DNA of 28,347 nucleotides from Paramuribaculum sp. (GTDB lineage: Bacteria > Bacteroidota > Bacteroidia > Bacteroidales > Muribaculaceae). The position numbers and the translations under genes were made by a program. Position 1 is the first letter of the stretch. Every line of letters starts with the position of its first letter. Below are positions 8,116 to 13,987 of the stretch, in pieces. Location of the stretch: the NCBI GenBank assembly GCA_009775605.1, contig VSPV01000015.1, forward strand, positions 1 to 28,347, written 5' to 3'. A model generated the notes under the pieces. The model had not been told where the DNA came from. It was given only the letters and a program-made list of their open reading frames with translations, and searched no databases.

Positions 8116-8147
8116 TGTGCAAAATTAGCCTTATTTTTGTATTTTTG
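8116..8147 (+). promoter_or_regulatory. Probable promoter of the MerR-type gene
   Basis: TGTG (8116-8119), a 20-base spacer and TATTTTTG (8140-8147) fit the Bacteroidetes promoter with one mismatch in the -33 box. A second TATTTTTG sits immediately before it at 8132-8139. Transcription would start near 8154, about 33 bases before the chosen ATG at 8187. Confidence 0.5.
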
Positions 8148-8151
8148 CAAC
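8120..8151 (-). promoter_or_regulatory. Probable promoter of alaS, overlapping the MerR promoter
   Basis: On the minus strand GTTG (8151-8148), a 20-base spacer and TAATTTTG (8127-8120) match the Bacteroidetes promoter. It occupies the same 30 bases as the divergent promoter of the MerR-type gene, so the two cannot easily be occupied at once. The alaS leader would be about 215 bases. Confidence 0.45.
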
Positions 8152-8186
8152 ACAAAGAAACACAGGTAATTTTTGACCGGAACGCC

Positions 8187-8522
8187 ATGGACGAACTCGA
8201 TAAAAAATTCTACAAAATAAGCGAAGTGGCCGAGCTGCTTCACATCCCCGCATCCACCCTCCGGTTCTGGGAGAGCCGTTTCACGGTCATAAAGCCGCGC
8301 CGCAGCAAAACCGGCATACGTTTCTACACCGCCGCCGACATCGAAAAAATCTCGATGATCCACTATCTGGTCAAGGACTGCGGCCTGAAGCTCGATGCCG
8401 CCCAGGAACAGATACGTTCCAATCCCAAAGGCATTGAGCGTCGCCACAAGACAGTGCAGCGCCTTCTCGCCATGCGTTCAAGCATAGAGCAGATGCTCGC
8501 CGCCCTCCACTCCCTCCGATAA
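8187..8522 (+). CDS. MerR-family transcriptional regulator
   Basis: A 111-residue DNA-binding protein with the N-terminal winged helix of the MerR family. YKISEVAELLHIPASTLRFWE (residues 9-29) is the helix-turn-helix, and the wing carries RSKTGIRFYTAADIEKI (39-55). It continues with the dimerisation helices LVKDCGLKLDAAQEQI and RRHKTVQRLLAMRSSIEQMLAAL (85-107). No cysteine or drug-binding effector domain follows, so the signal it senses is unknown. An upstream in-frame ATG at 8070 would add 39 residues but lies ahead of the promoter; the ATG at 8187 puts the helix-turn-helix at the usual distance from the N-terminus. It is divergent from alaS and could autoregulate. Confidence 0.88.
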   Translation: MDELDKKFYKISEVAELLHIPASTLRFWESRFTVIKPRRSKTGIRFYTAADIEKISMIHYLVKDCGLKLDAAQEQIRSNPKGIERRHKTVQRLLAMRSSIEQMLAALHSLR

Positions 8523-8624
8523 GAGGTTCCTATCCGTCAGCTGTTTCCGCATCCACATGGCAATATCTGTAATAATGGTAAATTTTCAGGGAAAATAGTG
8601 TAGCTTTTTTCGCAGGGATTTACT

Positions 8625-8632
8625 TATATTTG
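8625..8632 (+). promoter_or_regulatory. -7 box of the iron-sulfur/Tat operon
   Basis: TATATTTG fits TAnnTTTG and is followed by an AT-rich leader of about 50 bases before the ATG at 8688. No good -33 TTTG is seen at 19-21 bases, which could mean activator dependence, or simply a weak promoter. Confidence 0.45.
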
Positions 8633-8687
8633 CAACCGTTCATTCGTCACTTTATTTATTTAACCATAGCAATTTATCATTTTCCGT

Positions 8688-10181
8688 ATGTTACGAAAAA
8701 TCCGTGTAGCGTTGGCCTTGATATTCATCACAGGCATAACGCTTCTTTTTCTCGACTTCACCGGAACAGTACACACCTGGCTCGGGTGGATGGCCAAAAT
8801 CCAGTTCCTCCCCGCGTTGCTGGCGCTGAATGTAGGAGTGGTGGCGGCACTCGTTGTGCTGACTCTCATATTCGGACGCATCTACTGTTCGGTAATCTGT
8901 CCGCTGGGAGTAATGCAGGACGGCTTCGCCGCTCTAGGTCGCCGCGCCCGTAAAAACCGTTACCGTTATTCAAAAGCCCTCAACGCTCTGCGCTATGGAA
9001 TGCTTGCGCTGTTAATCATAGCCTTTCTGGCCGGTCTGGGATGGGTTGTTGCGCTGTTTGCCCCTTACAGCGCCTACGGACGCATAGTCCAGAACCTCCT
9101 GGGCCCCGTATGGGCTGCGGCAAACAATCTGCTGGCCTCGGCTGCCGAATCGGCCGACAGTTATGCGTTCTACCGCACTGAGGTGTGGGTGCGCAGCTGG
9201 CCCGTGTTTACGGTAGCTGTAGTCACGCTTGTGGTTCTGGCCGTGCTTGCATGGCGAAACGGCCGCACATACTGCAACACCATCTGCCCCGTCGGCACGG
9301 TTCTCGGATTCCTCGCCCGCTTTTCATGGTTGCGGCCTGTAATCGACACTTCTCGCTGCAACGGCTGCGGTCTCTGCGCACGCAACTGCAAGGCTTCATG
9401 CATCGACTCCAAGACCCACACAATAGATTATTCACGCTGCGTCGCCTGCATGGACTGTATCGGCAAATGTCATCAGGGAGCCATATCCTACACCCGCCGG
9501 AAAGCATCTCCGCACAGCAAGCCTGCGGACGCTAAAGGAGCTGCCCCCGAATCAGCCTCACGCCGCTCGTTCATCATCACCTCGGCCGTCGCTGCCGGAA
9601 CGGCAGCCCTCAAGGCCCAGGAAAAGAAAGTGGACGGTGGCCTGGCTGTAATCGAAGATAAGAAAATCCCGGCCCGCAACACCCCCGTTGTTCCTCCCGG
9701 AGCCAAGGGGCTGCGCCATCTCGCGGAGCACTGCACGGCATGTCAGCTGTGCGTTGCTGCCTGCCCCAACGGAGTTCTGCGTCCTTCCACCTCGCTCGAC
9801 CGTTTCATGCAGCCCGAATCGAGTTATGAACGCGGATATTGCCGTCCGGAATGCACCAAATGCTCGGAAGTATGTCCCGCCGGAGCGATAGTGAAGATTG
9901 ACCTTCCCGAGAAATCATCCACTCAGATCGGTCACGCCGTCTGGATCAAAGCCAACTGCGTAGTCCTCACCGACGATGTTGACTGCGGCAACTGCGCGCG
10001 CCATTGTCCCGCAGGAGCCATAATGATGGTGGCCTCCGACCCCTCAAATCCCGATTCACGCAAAATCCCTGTTGTCAACGAAGAGCGTTGCATCGGCTGC
10101 GGCGCCTGCGAGAATCTTTGCCCGGCGCGTCCGTTCAGCGCCATATATGTAGAAGGACACGAAATTCACAAAACCGTATGA
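8688..10181 (+). CDS. NapH-NapG-like polyferredoxin membrane protein (fused)
   Basis: A 497-residue electron-transfer protein. The N-terminal half looks like NapH/NosR-type quinol-side subunits: about four membrane helices (near 6-24, 41-62, 102-124, 173-189), each pair followed by a CxxxCP motif (C67/C71 and C196/C200), then two cytoplasm-facing 4Fe-4S sites (C224-C227-C230-C234 and C251-C254-C257-C261). Next comes an internal twin-arginine motif S291-R-R-S-F295 with a short hydrophobic alanine-rich stretch. The C-terminal half resembles NapG, with four further CxxCxxC-type sites near 349-359, 385-396, 424-440 and 469-479. It likely passes electrons across the membrane. It is the first gene of an operon with a Tat-exported aldo/keto reductase (ATGA overlap) and tatA. 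The natural partner and donor are unknown. Confidence 0.85.
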   Translation: MLRKIRVALALIFITGITLLFLDFTGTVHTWLGWMAKIQFLPALLALNVGVVAALVVLTLIFGRIYCSVICPLGVMQDGFAALGRRARKNRYRYSKALNALRYGMLALLIIAFLAGLGWVVALFAPYSAYGRIVQNLLGPVWAAANNLLASAAESADSYAFYRTEVWVRSWPVFTVAVVTLVVLAVLAWRNGRTYCNTICPVGTVLGFLARFSWLRPVIDTSRCNGCGLCARNCKASCIDSKTHTIDYSRCVACMDCIGKCHQGAISYTRRKASPHSKPADAKGAAPESASRRSFIITSAVAAGTAALKAQEKKVDGGLAVIEDKKIPARNTPVVPPGAKGLRHLAEHCTACQLCVAACPNGVLRPSTSLDRFMQPESSYERGYCRPECTKCSEVCPAGAIVKIDLPEKSSTQIGHAVWIKANCVVLTDDVDCGNCARHCPAGAIMMVASDPSNPDSRKIPVVNEERCIGCGACENLCPARPFSAIYVEGHEIHKTV

Positions 10182-11620
10182 AAAAGAACCTCAACCATAC
10201 ACAGGCGGCGATAGACCGCCGCGAGTTCCTGCGTAAACTCGGACTTGGAGCGGGAGCTGTAGCCGGAATCTCAGTGGCCGGATGCACCCGCAAAGAAGAT
10301 GCCTCAGCCATTTCTGCCGAAGGCACTTCCAACGCTCCCATCCCCACCGACAAAATGACCCATCGTGTCAACCCATCGACAGGCGACAGCGTCTCGCTTC
10401 TCGGCTACGGCTGCATGCGCTGGCCCACACGCCCCGTGGCAAACGGCACCGATGGAGAGGAAAAAATAGACCAGGATGCCGTAAACGCCCTCGTCGACAA
10501 AGCCATAGCCCATGGCGTTAACTACTTCGATACATCCCCCGCTTATTGCAAGGGGCATTCCGAAGAGGCTACCGGAATAGCGCTGTCACGCCATCCGCGC
10601 GACAAATACTTCATAGCCACCAAGCTCTCCAACTTCGCCCCCGACACCTGGAGCCGCGAGGCATCGATGGAGATGTACAGAAACTCGTTCAAGTATCTGC
10701 GCACCGACCATATCGACTACCTGCTTCTGCACGCCGTAGGCATGGGCGGTTCGGACGGCGACGGAATGCCTCCTTTCAACGGCCGATACATCGACAACGG
10801 CATGCTCGACTTTCTGGTGAAGGAACGTGAGGCCGGACGCATACGCAACCTCGGATTCTCCTACCACGGCGATGTACGCGTGTTCGACTATCTGCTCTCC
10901 CAGCACGATAAATACAAATGGGATTTCGTACAGATTCAGCTCAACTACCTCGACTGGAAGCATGCCAAGGAATTAAATCCGCGCAACACCGATGCCGAAT
11001 ACCTCTATACCGAACTTGAGAAACGCGGCATCCCCGCAGTTATCATGGAGCCTCTGCTCGGCGGCCGCCTCTCGAAAGTCCACGACCATGTGGCCGCTCG
11101 ACTCAAGCAGCGTGAGCCCGAACGCTCCGTGGCCTCATGGGCATTCCGCTATGCCGGAACCCATCCCGGTGTGCTCACCGTGCTGAGCGGCATGACCTAT
11201 ATGGAACATCTCGAAGACAACCTTCGCTCATTCTGCCCTCTGAAGCCCCTTACCGAAGAAGAAATGCAGTTCCTCTACGATACCGCCGACATAATGGTAC
11301 AGTTCCCCACCGTGCCCTGCAACGACTGCAAATACTGCATGCCCTGCCCCTACGGTCTTGATATACCCGGAGTGCTTCTGCACTACAACAAATGTGTCAA
11401 TCAGGGCAACGTTCCTGAAAATGCCCAGGCCGAGAATTACCGCGAAGCCCGTCGCGCATTCCTCATAGGCTACGACCGGAGCGTGCCGAAGCTCCGCCAG
11501 GCCAATCACTGCATCGGATGCAAGAAATGCGTGGAACACTGCCCCCAGCAGATCAACATTCCTGCGGAGATGGCACGTATCGACAATTTTGTGGAGCATC
11601 TCAAACAAGGTACATTATAA
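10178..11620 (+). CDS. Tat-exported lipoprotein aldo/keto reductase with ferredoxin domain
   Basis: A 480-residue protein starting at the ATG that overlaps the previous stop (ATGA). D13-R-R-E-F-L18 is a twin-arginine signal, followed by a hydrophobic stretch and a lipobox ending SVAGC36, so the mature protein should be a membrane-anchored lipoprotein in the envelope. The TIM-barrel aldo/keto reductase domain (about 60-350) keeps the catalytic tetrad D118, Y123, K149 and H185. A C-terminal ferredoxin domain has C381, C384, C387, C390 (CKYCMPCPYG, typical of this subfamily) and C445-C448-C451-C455. The substrate is unknown. Because NADPH is scarce outside the cytoplasm, electrons may instead come through the iron-sulfur clusters. 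The longer in-frame start at 10004 lies inside the upstream gene and lacks the signal at its N-terminus. Confidence 0.9.
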   Translation: MKKNLNHTQAAIDRREFLRKLGLGAGAVAGISVAGCTRKEDASAISAEGTSNAPIPTDKMTHRVNPSTGDSVSLLGYGCMRWPTRPVANGTDGEEKIDQDAVNALVDKAIAHGVNYFDTSPAYCKGHSEEATGIALSRHPRDKYFIATKLSNFAPDTWSREASMEMYRNSFKYLRTDHIDYLLLHAVGMGGSDGDGMPPFNGRYIDNGMLDFLVKEREAGRIRNLGFSYHGDVRVFDYLLSQHDKYKWDFVQIQLNYLDWKHAKELNPRNTDAEYLYTELEKRGIPAVIMEPLLGGRLSKVHDHVAARLKQREPERSVASWAFRYAGTHPGVLTVLSGMTYMEHLEDNLRSFCPLKPLTEEEMQFLYDTADIMVQFPTVPCNDCKYCMPCPYGLDIPGVLLHYNKCVNQGNVPENAQAENYREARRAFLIGYDRSVPKLRQANHCIGCKKCVEHCPQQINIPAEMARIDNFVEHLKQGTL

Positions 11621-11650
11621 TAAATAGCAACCTGACACCGTTTTAAATCT

Positions 11651-12175
11651 ATGAACACTTCAACATTATACGCCCCGGGAGCCCTCACCTTCACCTGCCG
11701 CCGCACATATCTGCTCGCACTGGCATTCATCGCCGGAAACATCGTTTTACCCCAGATATGCCATCTTGTTCCCCAGGGTGGAATGATTCTTCTCCCCATC
11801 TATTTCTTCACCCTTATAGGCGCATTTGCATTCGGTTGGCGCGTGGGTATCCTCACCGCCATAGCGTCGCCTCTCATCAACTGCGCCTTGTTCGGAATGC
11901 CGGCTCCCGCCATCCTTCCGGCCATACTCACCAAATCGGCGCTTCTCGCTGTGGCTGCCGGATATACCTCGACACTCACTCGCCGTCCCGGACTGCTTAT
12001 GGTAGCCGCTGTGGTTCTGTTCTACCAGCTGTTCGGTTCTCTTGCCGAGTGGGCCTACACCTCAAGCTTCCAGGCCGCGGTTGCCGACTTCCGTCTCGGG
12101 CTTCCCGGAATCCTGATTCAGATTTTCGGAGGATGGCTTGCAATCAACTGCCTCGCGCGCATCCGCAAAGACTAA
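11651..12175 (+). CDS. ECF-transporter S-component-like membrane protein
   Basis: A 174-residue protein with five to six hydrophobic helices. The block GAFAFGWRVGILTAIASPLINCALFGMPAPAI (residues ~57-88 in sections) resembles the S (substrate-binding) subunits of energy-coupling-factor vitamin transporters found in Bacteroidetes, notably the helix, S-P-L break and GMP loop. I cannot assign a substrate, and no EcfA or EcfT gene is in the window, so it would have to share a module encoded elsewhere or act alone. It follows the aldo/keto reductase by 30 bases and precedes tatA by 36, so it is part of the same operon and may deliver or take up a compound linked to that reductase. Confidence in the membrane topology is high; in the family assignment, moderate. 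Confidence 0.6.
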   Translation: MNTSTLYAPGALTFTCRRTYLLALAFIAGNIVLPQICHLVPQGGMILLPIYFFTLIGAFAFGWRVGILTAIASPLINCALFGMPAPAILPAILTKSALLAVAAGYTSTLTRRPGLLMVAAVVLFYQLFGSLAEWAYTSSFQAAVADFRLGLPGILIQIFGGWLAINCLARIRKD

Positions 12176-12211
12176 TCCCCATCCTGACATATATCCGCAA
12201 ATCACAACCAT

Positions 12212-12397
12212 ATGCCGATATTTCTGTTTTTAGGAGGCTTGGGCCTTCCCGAAATTTTAGTGATATGCCTTGTAGTCCTCCTCTTTTTCGGAGGGCGCAA
12301 GATTCCCGAACTGATGAAAGGCATCGGCAAAGGCGTCCGCAACTTCAAAGAAGGCCTCAACGACCCTGCCGATTCCGACAAAAACCAACACAATTGA
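12212..12397 (+). CDS. tatA: Twin-arginine translocase subunit TatA/E
   Basis: A 61-residue TatA-type protein that forms the variable pore of the Sec-independent pathway for folded, cofactor-loaded proteins. Residues 3-25 (FLFLGGLGLPEILVICLVVLL) form the single membrane helix with the conserved LPE before it. FFGGRKIPELMKGIGKGVRNFKEGL (24-48, hinge plus amphipathic helix) is diagnostic. The tail is short and polar. It is the last gene of an operon that contains two Tat-type signals, an unusual direct link of substrate and transporter subunit. No tatC is in the window. Confidence 0.93.
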   Translation: MPIFLFLGGLGLPEILVICLVVLLFFGGRKIPELMKGIGKGVRNFKEGLNDPADSDKNQHN

Positions 12398-12439
12398 CCG
12401 CAGATTCCACCGGTTCATCCCCTCTCCAAATGGCTGGTG

Positions 12440-12495
12440 CGAAACTCGCAAAACCCTTCAAATTGTAGGGCTGCACGCTCGTGCAGCCGCCGACA
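12440..12495. repeat. REP-like palindromic element, copy 2
   Basis: TGCGAAACTC (12439-12448) is followed by TAGG and a perfect 9-bp inverted repeat GGCTGCACG (12469-12477) with CGTGCAGCC (12480-12488), then CCG and GACAA. Compared with the copy at 7970-8029, the third stem pair is C-G instead of A-T, a compensatory change that keeps the hairpin. It lies between the convergent tatA and rluA-like genes and could also stop transcription, though no T-run follows. The rest of the 12398-12576 gap shows nothing further. Confidence 0.7.
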
Positions 12496-12576
12496 ATGAT
12501 GTATTTGCCTGCTTAGTCAATGACCGAGGCCGAATTCCGCAAGCGACGACCCAGATGAGCCGTTATGACAGCAGCC

Positions 12577-13254
12577 TCATTTGACGCTCCCGGCCAACGC
12601 CTGCCATAGATTATCCTCCGGCACCGGCGCCGTCACGTCAATATGCTCGTGGCTCACCGGATGCTCGAATTCTATACGGTGGGCCTGTAGCGATATGCTA
12701 CCGTCAGGGTTGCTGCGCTTGTCGCCATATTTCAGGTCGCCTTTTATCGGGCACCCCACGGCCGACAGCTGCACGCGTATCTGGTGCTTGCGGCCCGTCT
12801 CCAGATTCACTTCGAGAAGATTGTAACGGTCCGACGCACCTATCAGGCTGTAGCTCAGCACGGCCTCTTTCGCGCCGTTTTTAGGCTTCAGCGAAGCATA
12901 GCTCTTGTTGTTGCGCTCGGTGGTGGTGATGTAATGCACCAGACGGTCGGCCTGCTTGGGCGGACGGTTGCGGGTCACGGCCCAGTAAGTCTTCCTCACC
13001 TTGCCGTCGCGGAACATCTCATTAAGTCGAGCCAGGGCCTTGGAGGTCTTTGCAAACACCACCAGCCCACACACCGGGCGGTCGAGACGGTGCACCACGC
13101 CGCAGAACACATTGCCCGGCTTCTGGTACTTTTCCTTGAGATATTTCTTGACCGTTTCCGACAGCGGTTCGTCGCCGGTCTTGTCGCCCTGCACTATCTC
13201 GCCCGGGCGCTTGTTCACTATTATTATGTGATTGTCTTCGTAAACTACTTCCAT
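12577..13254 (-). CDS. RluA-family pseudouridine synthase
   Basis: Converts specific uridines in rRNA or tRNA to pseudouridine. It is 225 residues, the short form that lacks the S4 RNA-binding domain. HRLDRPVCG (residues 55-63) contains the catalytic aspartate D58 in the RluA-type H-R-L-D motif. KTYWAV (88-93), the L-E-V-x-L-x-T-G-R-x-H-Q-I-R-V-Q motif near 151-166 and GDLKYG complete the family signature. The exact target base cannot be told from sequence; RluC/D, TruC and RluA-like subgroups are possible. It begins at ATG 13254, only eight bases after a -7-like box, and is divergent from ruvA. Confidence 0.9.
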   Translation of the reverse strand: MEVVYEDNHIIIVNKRPGEIVQGDKTGDEPLSETVKKYLKEKYQKPGNVFCGVVHRLDRPVCGLVVFAKTSKALARLNEMFRDGKVRKTYWAVTRNRPPKQADRLVHYITTTERNNKSYASLKPKNGAKEAVLSYSLIGASDRYNLLEVNLETGRKHQIRVQLSAVGCPIKGDLKYGDKRSNPDGSISLQAHRIEFEHPVSHEHIDVTAPVPEDNLWQALAGSVK

Positions 13255-13261
13255 ACTCCCG

Positions 13262-13269
13262 CAAAATTA
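13262..13269 (-). promoter_or_regulatory. -7-like box directly before the RluA-family gene
   Basis: Minus strand TAATTTTG ends eight bases before the start codon at 13254, so a transcript from it would have almost no leader. No -33 element is visible at the usual distance. Confidence 0.35.
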
Positions 13270-13290
13270 GATATTTCCACCCGATTGGAG

Positions 13291-13298
13291 TATATTTG
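13291..13298 (+). promoter_or_regulatory. -7 box of the ruvA-sprA transcript
   Basis: TATATTTG matches TAnnTTTG, 25 bases before the ATG of ruvA. TTAG at 13267-13270, with a 20-base spacer, is a three-of-four match to the -33 TTTG. Confidence 0.5.
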
Positions 13299-13323
13299 CA
13301 CGGTAAAAATCCAGTAGAAAGCA

Positions 13324-13905
13324 ATGATTGAATACATTTCGGGCCCGGTGGCCGAACTCACTCCCACTTACGCCGTGATTGACTGCCACGGCATAGGCTA
13401 TCTCCTCAACATCACCCTTCCGGCCTTCACCGCTCTTGAGGGTCAGACTCAGGCACGCCTTCTCGTGCACGAAGTGATTCGCGAGGACACGCACCAGCTC
13501 TTCGGCTTCATCAACGAGCAGGAGCGGAGCCTGTTCAGGCTGCTGCTGGGAGTGTCGGGCGTGGGAGCCAACACGGCCCGCATGATTCTCTCATCCATCC
13601 CGGCCCCGGAACTCGAAGGTGTGATTATATCGGGCGACCATCTCAAGCTCAAAAATGTGAAGGGAATCGGCACAAAGACCGCCCAGAGGGTGATTGTGGA
13701 CCTCCGCGACAAAATAAAACCATCCGGAGATACGTTATTTATCCAGACCGAAAGCACCTCGGAAGTATTCGAAGAAGCCCTTGCCGCTCTGGTCATGCTC
13801 GGATTTCCACGTCCCGCCGCCCAGAAAGTGCTCAAAAAGATATTCGACGCCGATCCTGCCGCAAAGGTGGAGACGGCTATCAAAAAGGCTCTCGCCATGC
13901 TCTGA
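13324..13905 (+). CDS. ruvA: Holliday junction DNA helicase subunit RuvA
   Basis: Binds four-way DNA junctions and loads the RuvB motor for branch migration in recombination repair. It is 193 residues, full length. MIEYISGPVAELTP and the VIDCHGIGYLLNI strand form the OB-fold. Two helix-hairpin-helix motifs follow, LLGVSGVGANTARMILSS (74-91) and LKNVKGIGTKTAQRVIVDL (109-127). Domain III (about 145-193, EALAALVMLGFPRPAAQKVLKKI) contacts RuvB. It sits 82 bases upstream of sprA; ruvA-sprA adjacency is found in other Bacteroidetes and probably reflects an ancient linkage, not a shared function. ruvB and ruvC are not in the window. Confidence 0.97.
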   Translation: MIEYISGPVAELTPTYAVIDCHGIGYLLNITLPAFTALEGQTQARLLVHEVIREDTHQLFGFINEQERSLFRLLLGVSGVGANTARMILSSIPAPELEGVIISGDHLKLKNVKGIGTKTAQRVIVDLRDKIKPSGDTLFIQTESTSEVFEEALAALVMLGFPRPAAQKVLKKIFDADPAAKVETAIKKALAML

Positions 13906-13987
13906 ACCACGGACTGCCCACCTCTCTTCCCGGCCCGTGCCCGTGCTTCCGGTCTGTGACCGTTACTGAGAGAGAGTCGTTATCACC

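Noticed and set aside
8070..8186. N-terminal extension of the MerR-type regulator
   Set aside because: The extra 39 residues lie across the predicted promoter and have no homology to MerR N-termini.
7899..8186. Possible riboswitch or tRNA-sensing leader before alaS
   Set aside because: No T-box, tRNA-like fold or known riboswitch core was seen; the only clear structure is the REP-like palindrome.
10004..10177. Longer start for the aldo/keto reductase
   Set aside because: It would overlap the last 60 codons of the polyferredoxin gene in another frame and bury the Tat signal and lipobox; the ATGA overlap at 10178 is a natural coupled start.
11758..12468. 236-codon plus-strand frame across the ECF-like gene and tatA
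   Set aside because: It overlaps two genes with clear membrane-protein and TatA features, is rich in R, S, H and P, and has no domain.
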